A stretch of 14,761 nt of DNA from an uncultured Bacteroidales bacterium (GTDB lineage: Bacteria; Bacteroidota; Bacteroidia; Bacteroidales; P3): assembly GCA_946540365.1 (NCBI GenBank), contig CAMNIH010000030.1, forward strand, positions 1 through 14,761, read 5' to 3'. Under the pieces are notes generated by a model. That model saw only the letters and a list, made by a program, of their open reading frames with translations, did not search any database and had not been told where the DNA came from. Shown here piece by piece: positions 6,230 to 13,787 of the stretch; within the stretch, counting starts at the first letter, position 1, and each line of letters begins with the position of its first letter. Both the position numbers and the translations under genes were made by a program.

Positions 6230-7816
6230 TCACCGTACGACGGACAGGCGAGTGGTGACAGGACCGCGGTCGGTGGTCAGAAGCACAAAATAGAGGCCGG
6301 GGACGAGGGGTGTGACGTCGAGGTCGAGGAGGTCGGCCGCAAGTCCGGCATGGTGCAGGAGGGTCTGTCCCGTCATGCTGACGACGCGATAGGCGCGGAT
6401 GGTGGCGTCAGCCGTGATGCAGACACGGTCGGAGGCCGGGTTGGGATAGATCTGTGCCTCGCTGGCGGATGCCGGGGCGTCGATGCCGAGCACATGGCCC
6501 GCGTCGGTGGTGATGGCACCGCTCTTGGTGGTGTTGTGTACCTGGCGGTCGTTGATGGCGGTTCCGTAGTTGCTGACAAAGGCCACAAGGTGGCATTGGT
6601 CGGCACGGAAGGTGGAGGGGAGGGTGTAGCTGACGCTTTTGCTGAAGGTGGCGCCGGCGGCGGTCGACGAGAAGGGGTCGCTGTCGCCCCAGGGGTCGGT
6701 CAGACAAGCCCGCAGCACGTGGTCGTGGCGGTAGTCTTCGTGGTTGCTGGTGCCGTAGGACTGGAAGGCGATCAGGCTGTCTTCGAGGAGGTAGATGGTC
6801 AGGCGGGGTTGGGCGATGGCGTGGTCGTGGATGAAGTAGCCGTCGAGGGTGGCCTGCAGCTGGCGGGTGGCAGGGTCGTAGTCGATGGAGGTGAATCCCA
6901 GAACGATATTGTCCTGCTCGGTGGTGGCACGCGAGAGCTGCTGATGCATGGAGTAGGAATCGCCCACATAATGGACGGGGCCGGGGTCGGAGGCGGTGCT
7001 GTACTTGCGGTCGCGGTCGAACATGATGGCCGGGGCGTAGGTGGTGGCGCCGTAGAGCGATTCGAGTTGGGTGGAGGCGGGGACGGTGAAGGCGTCGTTC
7101 TGGAAACCGGCATGGTGCGACACCCAGGCCACGCGGTCCTCAAGCCCCTCGTAGGCGCCTTCCTCGTGGGTGTGGCCCTGCGGACATTGGCCGCAATACT
7201 GCGAGGTGAAGGTCTCCATGAGCACCATGTGGTAGTTGTCGGCCGTGGTGTTGATCCGCACGTCGTCGACAAAGATGAACTGGCCGTTGCCGTGGTTGAC
7301 GAAGGCGATGCGGACGGTCTGTCCGGCGAAGGCGTCGAGCGAGAGCTCGATGTTGTTCCATCCGGCCGTGGTGCCAGCGGTGCCGTTGAAGGTGATGTCG
7401 CGCAGGGTGGTGGAGAAGTCGCCCTTGTCGGTGCCGCTGGTCGAGACGGCTACGCGCAGCCGCTCGGGAGCGGACGTCTCGTTGACGAAGGCACGGAACT
7501 TGAGGGTGTAGTTGTTGCCAGGCACCTCGATGGACGGGGTGATCAGCCAGCGGTCGCAGTCGGCGCTGGAGGTGACGTAGGAGACCGAGGCCGCCGCCTT
7601 GTTCGCGGTCTCGACCTGGGAGATGACCCAGCCGGAGCCGAAGATGGTGAAGCCCGACTGGTTGGTCAGGTTGTCGGCATACATGAGCCAGCCGTCGGGT
7701 AGGGGACCGACCTCGTTGACTACGTTAACATGTTCGAAATCTTCGCTGAAGAGCGTCTGTGCCTGCAGCGTGGCGGCCGTCAGACAGGCGGCCAGGATAA
7801 GGATGGATTTCTTCAT
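6230..7816 (-). CDS. Omp28-like protein with adhesin-type jelly roll and T9SS sorting domain
   Basis: A 528-residue secreted protein. Residues 1-20 form a signal peptide (MKKSILILAACLTAATLQAQ). Residues 21-190 resemble the cleaved-adhesin / choice-of-anchor J jelly-roll domain (LFSEDFEHV at the start, CDRWLITPSIEV, GQFIFVDDVRI at the end). Residues 194-450 resemble the Omp28 family, a thioredoxin-like fold opening with METFTSQYCGQCPQGHTH, where C208-G-Q-C211 is a CxxC pair. The last 75 residues (454-528) are a type A T9SS C-terminal domain (IYPNPASDRV, VVSMTGQTL, VPGLYFVLL), which should direct export through the type IX system and surface attachment. The ATG at 7814-7816 is preceded by an A/T-rich stretch, as expected. 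It is divergent from the M28 peptidase gene. The exact role is unknown. Confidence 0.88.
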   Translation of the reverse strand: MKKSILILAACLTAATLQAQTLFSEDFEHVNVVNEVGPLPDGWLMYADNLTNQSGFTIFGSGWVISQVETANKAAASVSYVTSSADCDRWLITPSIEVPGNNYTLKFRAFVNETSAPERLRVAVSTSGTDKGDFSTTLRDITFNGTAGTTAGWNNIELSLDAFAGQTVRIAFVNHGNGQFIFVDDVRINTTADNYHMVLMETFTSQYCGQCPQGHTHEEGAYEGLEDRVAWVSHHAGFQNDAFTVPASTQLESLYGATTYAPAIMFDRDRKYSTASDPGPVHYVGDSYSMHQQLSRATTEQDNIVLGFTSIDYDPATRQLQATLDGYFIHDHAIAQPRLTIYLLEDSLIAFQSYGTSNHEDYRHDHVLRACLTDPWGDSDPFSSTAAGATFSKSVSYTLPSTFRADQCHLVAFVSNYGTAINDRQVHNTTKSGAITTDAGHVLGIDAPASASEAQIYPNPASDRVCITADATIRAYRVVSMTGQTLLHHAGLAADLLDLDVTPLVPGLYFVLLTTDRGPVTTRLSVVR

Positions 7817-7853
7817 TTTAAAAAGATATTTTAGTTGTTAGGCGAGTCATAAA

Positions 7854-7869
7854 GGTGAAAAATATCACC
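7854..7869. promoter_or_regulatory. Inverted repeat GGTGA-N6-TCACC in divergent intergenic region
   Basis: A 5-bp inverted repeat with a 6-base spacer lies between the divergent Omp28-like and M28 peptidase genes (start codons at 7816 and 7909). It could be an operator shared by the two, but no full promoter consensus could be placed on either strand, so this is weak. Confidence 0.25.
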
Positions 7870-7908
7870 CATGGCCAATATTTTTTTCTCGACAGCGTTA
7901 TTTCCGAC

Positions 7909-8784
7909 ATGAAAAGAATAGTTTTTGCCATTGTTTTCTTTTGGCCAATAGTCATGTTGGCACAAGACAGCAGTTATGCACGCCGCATTGTGCGCGATCT
8001 GACATCCCCTGCGATGTACGGTCGAGGCATGCAGCGCCAAGGCGACTCGATTGCAGCGGCTTATCTCCGCAACGAGATGAAAGAAAATGGATTGCGTCCG
8101 CTTGGAAGGGGTTACTACCAGTACTTTCGCTTCCCACAGACGCGCCGCAGACCGCCTATCGTCGAGGCAGGCTACCGTTCACAGAATATATGCGGCTACC
8201 TGCCTGGGGCGACGGACACGATGGTGGTCTTCACGGCACACTATGAGCACCTCGGGATGAACGGCGACACCATCTTCTACGGAGCACACGACAATGCCAG
8301 CGGCACGGCGGCCGTGATGGATTTGGCCCGCATGGCGAAGGCTGGACAACTGCCGGGGCGCTATACGTATGTCTTCCTCCTGTTCGGAGGTGAGGAATCG
8401 GGGTTGGTTGGAAGTCGTTATTTTGCTGACAATCCGCTGATTGATATGCATAAGGTGAAGTTGTTGATTAATATCGATTTGTTCTGTGGGGGCGACGAAG
8501 GATTGATGGTGGTCAACGCCAACAGTAACGAGACGAAAGGCGTGGTGGACAAGATGCAGTCCATTAATGAAATACATACTCTTGTGCCTAAAATCGGACG
8601 TCGTGACAACGCCCCGAACAGCGACCACTGGTTTCTGAGTGCCTACTGCCCAGCCATCTTCATCTACACCCTGGGCGGCCCCTATGGCGGCTACCACAGC
8701 CAGGACGACACCTGCGATGGGTGTGGATTGGGCAATTACCACCGCCACCTGACGCTGATCAGGGCGATGGTGGAACAACTGTGA
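7909..8784 (+). CDS. M28-family zinc metallopeptidase, exported
   Basis: A 291-residue exopeptidase-like protein, expected to use two Zn ions to remove N-terminal residues from peptides outside the cytoplasm. MKRIVFAIVFFWPIVMLAQ is a signal peptide, which sets the start at 7909; the frame is open 18 codons further upstream but that extension is not signal-like. The N-terminal part (YARRIVRDLTSPAMYGRG) is the usual lead of Bacteroidetes M28 enzymes. Likely ligands are H111 (HYEHLG), D128 (GAHDNASG), E162/E163 (GGEESG), D190 (NIDLF) and H263 (GYHSQDD). The residue two after the first His is Glu113 where Asp is the rule. GC content is lower than in the genes to the left. No terminator is evident after the stop. 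Confidence 0.92.
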   Translation: MKRIVFAIVFFWPIVMLAQDSSYARRIVRDLTSPAMYGRGMQRQGDSIAAAYLRNEMKENGLRPLGRGYYQYFRFPQTRRRPPIVEAGYRSQNICGYLPGATDTMVVFTAHYEHLGMNGDTIFYGAHDNASGTAAVMDLARMAKAGQLPGRYTYVFLLFGGEESGLVGSRYFADNPLIDMHKVKLLINIDLFCGGDEGLMVVNANSNETKGVVDKMQSINEIHTLVPKIGRRDNAPNSDHWFLSAYCPAIFIYTLGGPYGGYHSQDDTCDGCGLGNYHRHLTLIRAMVEQL

Positions 8785-8963
8785 TACAGAGAGGTTAAAT
8801 TGTCGAAATCGGCAGTCGACGAGGGGGATATAAAGGGACGGAAAATGCGGAAATCGTTGAAAACCACATTCTGTTTGACTTGAAGTGTTGTGTGTAATGT
8901 GTTGTGAATTAATATAATATGATTTTATATAAAATATTTATAACAATTGGTTGATAAAATGAT

Positions 8964-8994
8964 TTTGTCGGTATTAGATTTTTTCGTAATTTTG
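8964..8994 (+). promoter_or_regulatory. Bacteroidetes-type promoter upstream of the UDP-glucose dehydrogenase gene
   Basis: TTTG (8964-8967), a 19-base spacer and TAATTTTG (8987-8994) match the Bacteroidetes consensus. The sequence just upstream (8910-8950) is extremely AT-rich. The predicted start near 9000 leaves a leader of about 190 bases before the ATG at 9192. Confidence 0.8.
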
Positions 8995-9191
8995 CACGTC
9001 GAAAATGAATGAAGAAGCAGCCTCGGAAAATATTGGCTTTTCAGGACCGTGGAACAGTGAGGGGTTGAGGTGAGAAACTGTTGGAAAAGTGATATGACTG
9101 GGGAGGCCTTCGCCGTAAATAAAAATGATGTTCTTCTTTGTTTAAGCTTCTGTAAAAGAGAAGAATAGTAACCTTACAAAATCGTATTTTT
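8995..9191 (+). promoter_or_regulatory. Long mRNA leader with tiny overlapping ORFs
   Basis: The leader between promoter and ugd holds a 22-codon frame (ATG 9005, TGA 9071-9073). It also holds a 32-codon frame starting with GTG at 9070, whose start overlaps that TGA, and ending TAG 9166-9168. A third frame (ATG 9009, 19 codons) overlaps the first. The first ATG lies only a few bases after the predicted transcription start. A weak stem is possible between TTCTTCT near 9131 and AGAAGAA near 9160. The leader may be regulatory or may simply be untranslated. The stretch 8785-8963, between the M28 stop and the promoter, is AT-rich with no gene seen. Confidence 0.4.
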
Positions 9192-10496
9192 ATGAAAATA
9201 TCTGTCGCCGGAACCGGCTACGTGGGTCTCAGTATTGCCACTTTGTTGGCTCAGCATAACGACGTCACTGCTGTCGACGTTGTCAAGGAGCGCGTCGACC
9301 TCGTCAACAACAAGAAGTCGCCCATTCAGGACGACTACATCGAGGACTATCTGGCCAACAAGCCGCTCTCGCTGAAGGCTACTCTCGACCAAGAGGCTGG
9401 CTACCGCGATGCCGAATTCGTCGTTATCGCAGCCCCCACCAACTACGACAGTCAGAAGAACTTCTTTGACACCAGTGCCGTGGAGGCCGTCATCGATGCT
9501 GTGCTGAAAGTGAATCCTGACGCCGTGATGGTTATCAAGAGTACCATCCCCGTGGGTTATACCCGTGGGCTGTATGTGAAATACCGGGCTAAGGGATTGA
9601 AGAAATTCAACTTGATTTTCAGCCCCGAATTCCTGCGCGAGAGCAAGGCTCTCTACGACAACCTCTATCCGAGTCGCATCATCGTCGGCATCCCCAAGAT
9701 GATGGCTGGCAAGGAATACGAGGAGGAGAACGAGGCGATCAAAGCGCTCACGGATATTGACTGGCTCACCGAACGGGCGCATGTCTTCGCTAAACTCCTG
9801 CAGGAGGCCGCCATCAAGGAAGATGTGCCCACGCTCTTCATCGGCATGAAAGAAGCCGAGGCCGTGAAGCTCTTCGCCAATACCTACTTGGCGCTGCGCG
9901 TCAGTTACTTCAACGAGCTGGACACCTACGCTGAGATGAAGGGACTCGACACCCAGGCCATCATCACCGGTATCGGTCTCGACCCCCGCATCGGCACGCA
10001 CTACAACAACCCCAGTTTTGGTTACGGCGGCTATTGCCTACCGAAGGATACCAAGCAGCTGCTGGCCAACTATGAGGACGTGCCACAGAATATGATGAGC
10101 GCCATTGTGGAGAGCAACCGCACCCGCAAGGACTTCATCGCCGACCAGGTGCTGAAAATGGCCGGTTACTACGCATACAGCAGCAATAACCAGTACGGCT
10201 CCGAGCAAAAGACGCCAACCATTGGTGTCTACCGCCTGACGATGAAGAGCAACAGCGACAACTTCCGCCAGAGCGCCATCCAAGGTGTGATGAAACGCAT
10301 CAAGGCCAAGGGGGCTCAGGTCATCATCTACGAGCCTACGCTCGATGACGGTACCACCTTCTTCGGAAGCTTGGTGGTCAACGATTTGACCAAATTCAAG
10401 ACACAAAGTCAGGCTATTATCGCGAACCGCTACGACTCTTGCCTCGACGACGTGAAGGACAAGGTCTACACGCGCGACATCTTCAAGCGCGACTGA
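9192..10496 (+). CDS. ugd: UDP-glucose 6-dehydrogenase
   Basis: This cytosolic enzyme oxidises UDP-glucose to UDP-glucuronate with two NAD+, feeding capsule or other surface polysaccharides. The 434-residue protein starts with the Rossmann motif GTGYVGLS (residues 7-14). It continues with KSTIPVGYT, then [13 protein letters not shown], and reaches the catalytic motif [13 protein letters not shown] with Cys282 as nucleophile. The C-terminal UDP-binding domain includes [18 protein letters not shown], matching the usual G-x-Y/A-F/R-K-x-x-S-D-x-R pattern. The length is slightly above the short bacterial Ugd form. The start ATG follows an A/T-rich leader. It heads a same-strand group that also contains a UDP-glucuronate epimerase-like gene, which would use its product. 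Confidence 0.95.
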   Translation: MKISVAGTGYVGLSIATLLAQHNDVTAVDVVKERVDLVNNKKSPIQDDYIEDYLANKPLSLKATLDQEAGYRDAEFVVIAAPTNYDSQKNFFDTSAVEAVIDAVLKVNPDAVMVIKSTIPVGYTRGLYVKYRAKGLKKFNLIFSPEFLRESKALYDNLYPSRIIVGIPKMMAGKEYEEENEAIKALTDIDWLTERAHVFAKLLQEAAIKEDVPTLFIGMKEAEAVKLFANTYLALRVSYFNELDTYAEMKGLDTQAIITGIGLDPRIGTHYNNPSFGYGGYCLPKDTKQLLANYEDVPQNMMSAIVESNRTRKDFIADQVLKMAGYYAYSSNNQYGSEQKTPTIGVYRLTMKSNSDNFRQSAIQGVMKRIKAKGAQVIIYEPTLDDGTTFFGSLVVNDLTKFKTQSQAIIANRYDSCLDDVKDKVYTRDIFKRD

Positions 10497-10534
10497 CGAG
10501 GAATATATAAGGAATCATAGAAGTTGCCTAAAGA

Positions 10535-11404
10535 ATGAAACCGTCCCACTATCTATTCATCCTTTTCGCACTTCTCCTCGCTGGTTGCACAAAGGAGCCT
10601 GTATCCTCCCCGAGTGCAGAACAAACGGGACAAGGAACAACCTACACCCCTACGGGGAACGTGGCTATTTATATCGATAGTTTAAGCATTCGGCCATTCA
10701 CCGAATCCGGCTCGCCCTGCACACACCTTTGCTTCGCTATATATGATACGAATGGCGTGCGCGTGAAGCAGACCAATCAGAAGAGCGGTGACAATCATTA
10801 TGGTGCCGTGGGCTTCCTGCTCGATGAAGGATGTTATCGTTTGGTGGTTGTTGCTCATAGCAGTAGTCGCAATCCAACGATGACCGATCCGGCTAAGATC
10901 AAGTTCAATAATGGCACTGGCTATACCGACACCTACCTCTATCATTCAACGATAGAAGCTACTCCTTCGCAACAGAAGTTCCACGTCTCTCCCCGTCGCA
11001 TCACGGCACTGTGTCGTTTTGTGGTGGCAGATACCATTCCGGACAGCGTCATGCAGATGCGATTCACCTACACGGGTGGCAGTGCCCATTTCGATGCCAG
11101 GACGGGTTTGGGTGTTAGCGCTTCCACTCAGACGGTCATTTGTGATGCGATGCCAGGCTTGGATAATAGCATATACGACCTCTATACAATCCCGATGGGT
11201 ACCGATGAGGACACCCTGCAGCTCACAGTTGCAGCCCTCGATGCCGAAGGGGGCAAGACGCTCGAGCGACAGTTCAAGGTACCTGTTCATTGCAACCAAA
11301 TTACATGGCTTTCTGGAAATTTCTTCAGTACAAGTGATAGGGTGGTCATCCCTACTACCGACACCGATTCCGACTGGGGCAGCGAGGTCTTTCAAAACTA
11401 CTAA
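10535..11404 (+). CDS. FimB/Mfa2-like lipoprotein (putative fimbrial anchor)
   Basis: A 289-residue protein. Its N-terminus is a clear lipoprotein signal (MKPSHYLFILFALLLAGC, lipidated Cys18), followed by a Ser/Thr/Pro-rich stretch. The rest is beta-rich. Features such as THLCFAIYDTNGVRV, LLDEGCYRLVVVAHSS, RRITALCRFVVAD and a C-terminal LSGNFFS strand suggest the two-sandwich FimB/Mfa2 family, members of which terminate or anchor type V fimbriae on the outer membrane. It begins 38 bases after ugd, so the two are probably co-transcribed. No fimbrillin shaft gene is present in the window. Family assignment rests on overall pattern, and another surface lipoprotein is possible. Confidence 0.6.
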   Translation: MKPSHYLFILFALLLAGCTKEPVSSPSAEQTGQGTTYTPTGNVAIYIDSLSIRPFTESGSPCTHLCFAIYDTNGVRVKQTNQKSGDNHYGAVGFLLDEGCYRLVVVAHSSSRNPTMTDPAKIKFNNGTGYTDTYLYHSTIEATPSQQKFHVSPRRITALCRFVVADTIPDSVMQMRFTYTGGSAHFDARTGLGVSASTQTVICDAMPGLDNSIYDLYTIPMGTDEDTLQLTVAALDAEGGKTLERQFKVPVHCNQITWLSGNFFSTSDRVVIPTTDTDSDWGSEVFQNY

Positions 11405-11473
11405 GGCTGGTGACTCACGGGTAAGAATACTTTGCAGGAACCAAAGATATTGCAAATTAGGAATTCAAATAAC

Positions 11474-12256
11474 ATGACTGTCAAAGATATATTCGACCTG
11501 AGACGTCAGGGTAGGATAGAGGAGGCCTACGAAGCCATCCGGCCACTCTATGCCGCCCATAAGGGTCGCTACACAACCCTCTGCATGTTTTGGACAGCCA
11601 TCGATGTCCTCAAGAAACGTATAGACGAAGGCCGCCTGAGTGAGGCAGAGAAAATCCATGAAGCACTGAAGCGTATGCTGCCGAGGGTCGAGGCGCTGGA
11701 ACAGGAGACCGACCAACTGCCCCAAGCCCCACAGCAACAGCCTTCTTCAGCGTCGCAGCGAATACCGCTGCCGTGGGAATACGGTCATGAAGATAATTCC
11801 GTCAGTAGCGCAGCTGCAGCTGTCCTGCAGTCCGCCGCCCGCCGTCTGAATAAGGCAAACAACGAACTTCGTGGGGCCGACACAAATACAAGCCATCTTG
11901 TGGAGGAATCTGACAAAACAGAGAATCACGATAAATTATCGGATTGCTCGCAGCAAATAACGTCAGATAAACCATCGGATACGCCAACCCCACAAGAGGC
12001 CCAAACCGTGCTAACCGAGGAACCTGTGAGAGAACCTTCCGGGGACATTATCCGTCCTATCGAAGGCCTCAATGCACTCCAGCGCGTAGTTCTCGCATGC
12101 GTGGTGGGCCACCCCGGCTACTCTGCCCCCAAGATCAGCGAAAGCACCGGCATCCCACAAAGTCTTGTCGAGCATCATATTATCGTCCTCACCGACCGTA
12201 ACCTAATCGAATATCGCGACAGTAAGAAGACGAGTGGCTACTATCCGAAGGAATAA
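11474..12256 (+). CDS. Helical N-terminal domain plus C-terminal winged-helix protein, unknown function
   Basis: A 260-residue protein. I chose ATG 11474 (MTVKDIFDLRRQGRIEEAY) because residues upstream of it in the open frame look like untranslated sequence. Residues 1-75 form a TPR-like helical hairpin region (GRIEEAYEAIRPLY, GRLSEAEKIHEALKRML). Residues 76-190 are a Gln/Pro/Ser/Glu-rich, probably disordered linker. Residues 198-260 look like a winged helix: LNALQRVVLACV, then SAPKISESTGIPQSLVEHHI as the helix-turn-helix, then IEYRDSKKTSGYYP as the wing. I recognise the pattern from other Bacteroidales hypothetical proteins but know no assigned function. DNA binding is inferred. It lies between two nucleotide-sugar genes and could regulate them, or be unrelated. 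Confidence 0.7.
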   Translation: MTVKDIFDLRRQGRIEEAYEAIRPLYAAHKGRYTTLCMFWTAIDVLKKRIDEGRLSEAEKIHEALKRMLPRVEALEQETDQLPQAPQQQPSSASQRIPLPWEYGHEDNSVSSAAAAVLQSAARRLNKANNELRGADTNTSHLVEESDKTENHDKLSDCSQQITSDKPSDTPTPQEAQTVLTEEPVREPSGDIIRPIEGLNALQRVVLACVVGHPGYSAPKISESTGIPQSLVEHHIIVLTDRNLIEYRDSKKTSGYYPKE

Positions 12257-12333
12257 TCATCTGTGTAATTTATGTGTGAAAATATTAGTTAAGAAAACAA
12301 ATCATAACCTTTCATTAGAGGAATCATCTGTGT
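12255..12333 (+). repeat. 12-base direct repeat AATCATCTGTGT flanking the gap before the epimerase gene
   Basis: The 12-mer occurs at 12255-12266, overlapping the stop of the preceding gene, and exactly again at 12322-12333. The 104-base gap between the two genes has no clear Bacteroidetes promoter and no terminator. Confidence 0.5.
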
Positions 12334-12360
12334 GACCTAACAATATAGACCCCGCGGGAT

Positions 12361-13410
12361 ATGAAGAAAATACTTGTTACCGGCGCTGCCGGATTCATCG
12401 GAGCCAATCTTGTGATACGACTGCTGCGCGAAGGCTTTCAGGGACATCCCTGCAGTATCATTGGACTTGACAATATGAATGCCTATTATGACGTCAGTCT
12501 GAAGGAATATCGCCTGAAGCAGATAGAGGCAATATCAAACGGAAAAGTAAATGGTTGGCAGTTCGTTAAAGGCAGTATTGCCGATAAGGTGCTGGTGGAC
12601 AATTTTTTTACAGAACACAAGTTTGATATTGTAGTCAACCTCGCTGCCCAGGCGGGCGTGCGCTACAGTATTGAGAACCCTGATGTGTACATAGAGAGCA
12701 ATATAATTGGGTTCTACAATATTCTCGAAGCCTGCCGCCATAACCCAGTAGAGCACCTTGTGTACGCAAGTTCGTCGAGTGTGTATGGTGGTAACAAGAA
12801 GGTGCCGTTCTCGACCGACGACCGAGTGGACAATCCCGTTTCTCTTTATGCGGCAACCAAGAAGAGCAACGAACTCTTTGCTCATTGTTATAGCAAGATC
12901 TATGACATTCCCTCGACGGGACTTCGTTTCTTCACCGTCTATGGCCCTGCGGGACGTCCAGACATGGCCTACTTCGGTTTCACCAACAAGTTGATAGCCG
13001 GCAAGACCATTCAGATTTATAACTACGGCAACTGCCGTCGCGACTTCACATACGTCGATGATATTGTCGAGGGTATTGTTAGAGTGATGGCTGGTGCTCC
13101 AGTGCGCAAGAAAGGCGAGGACGGCCTGCCCATCCCGCCTTACGCCGTCTATAACATCGGTGGCGGCCAGCCGGAGAATCTACTAGACTTTGTCAATATC
13201 CTACAGGAAGAACTCCTCAGAGCAGGTGTCCTCCCGCAGGACTACGACTTCGAAGCCCACAAGGAGCTCGTCCCCATGCAGCTCGGCGACGTGCCCACAA
13301 CGTATGCCGATGCCACTGCTTTGGAGCGCGACTTCGGTTTCACGCCGAAGATTACCTTGAGAGAAGGATTGAGAAAATTTGCAGAGTGGTACAAGGAGTA
13401 TTACGGATAA
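12361..13410 (+). CDS. NAD-dependent epimerase, probably UDP-glucuronate 4-epimerase
   Basis: A short-chain dehydrogenase/reductase-family sugar-nucleotide epimerase of 349 residues. It has the NAD-binding GxxGxxG motif at 8-14 (GAAGFIG), the segment GLDNMNAYYDVSLKEYRL and QAGVRYSIENPDVYI typical of UDP-glucuronate 4-epimerases, a catalytic Ser region (SSSSVYG, about 137-143) and the YxxxK pair Y163/K167 (YAATK). RRDFTYVDDIVEGI and a C-terminal FAEWYKEYY complete the fold. It would turn UDP-glucuronate, the product of the dehydrogenase upstream, into UDP-galacturonate in the cytosol. Closely related GDP/UDP-sugar epimerases cannot be excluded. AT content is slightly higher than in ugd. It is the last gene before a marked drop in GC. 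Confidence 0.88.
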   Translation: MKKILVTGAAGFIGANLVIRLLREGFQGHPCSIIGLDNMNAYYDVSLKEYRLKQIEAISNGKVNGWQFVKGSIADKVLVDNFFTEHKFDIVVNLAAQAGVRYSIENPDVYIESNIIGFYNILEACRHNPVEHLVYASSSSVYGGNKKVPFSTDDRVDNPVSLYAATKKSNELFAHCYSKIYDIPSTGLRFFTVYGPAGRPDMAYFGFTNKLIAGKTIQIYNYGNCRRDFTYVDDIVEGIVRVMAGAPVRKKGEDGLPIPPYAVYNIGGGQPENLLDFVNILQEELLRAGVLPQDYDFEAHKELVPMQLGDVPTTYADATALERDFGFTPKITLREGLRKFAEWYKEYYG

Positions 13411-13787
13411 GGTATTCTTCTTGCAATATGGTTCTCGAGAATCTCAAAATGAAGGTGGGACACCTCGAATACAATAATTGTGGGTTTGATGGAATAGGGA
13501 TTTTTCAAGGTAAATAGTTTGATATTTATCTAATTTCAAAATAGACAAACAAGAATAATCGACCGCTGCTATTACGCGCATGCGGTGCCGCAATGGGGCA
13601 GAGTGGCCATTCGCATAGTTTTAAGAAAAAACAAGTTAGAAACTATATGCCAACAAAAAAACGATGACAATAGTCAGGAGATAGAAAAACTACGAGAGTC
13701 TTCTAAATAGCAAAAAGAAGAAAAGCAAGCAAAAGATATAGCAGATCCCTCAGTTAATATAAACTAATTAATATAAGAAGAAATAAT
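13411..13787. other. AT-rich intergenic gap with a GC-rich islet, no gene called
   Basis: This 377-base stretch separates the epimerase from the SIR2 gene. A small hairpin AGGTG-GGA-CACCT sits at 13453-13465 without a T tract. Bases 13560-13615 form an unexpected GC-rich islet containing CGCATGCG and GCGG-TG-CCGC palindromes. From about 13600 one + strand frame is open for some 35 codons to a TAG near 13710 and again to a TAA just before 13770. It has no good start and no recognised similarity, so it may be a gene remnant. I found no promoter matching the consensus for the downstream gene. Confidence 0.5.

Noticed and set aside
5406..6293. Long + strand frame across prfB and ffs
   Set aside because: Antisense to prfB and the SRP RNA, with no recognisable motif.
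6188..7702. A 504-codon + strand frame opposite the Omp28-like gene
   Set aside because: Same bias artefact; the minus strand product has recognisable domains end to end.
7855..7908. N-terminal extension of the M28 peptidase
   Set aside because: The signal peptide begins at the ATG at 7909; the extension would bury it.
9174..10001. 275-codon minus strand frame opposite ugd
   Set aside because: Shadow of ugd, which carries all catalytic motifs.
13560..13770. Possible small gene in the gap before the SIR2 gene
   Set aside because: No start codon in the open frame, an internal TAG and no recognised similarity; listed only as a possible remnant.
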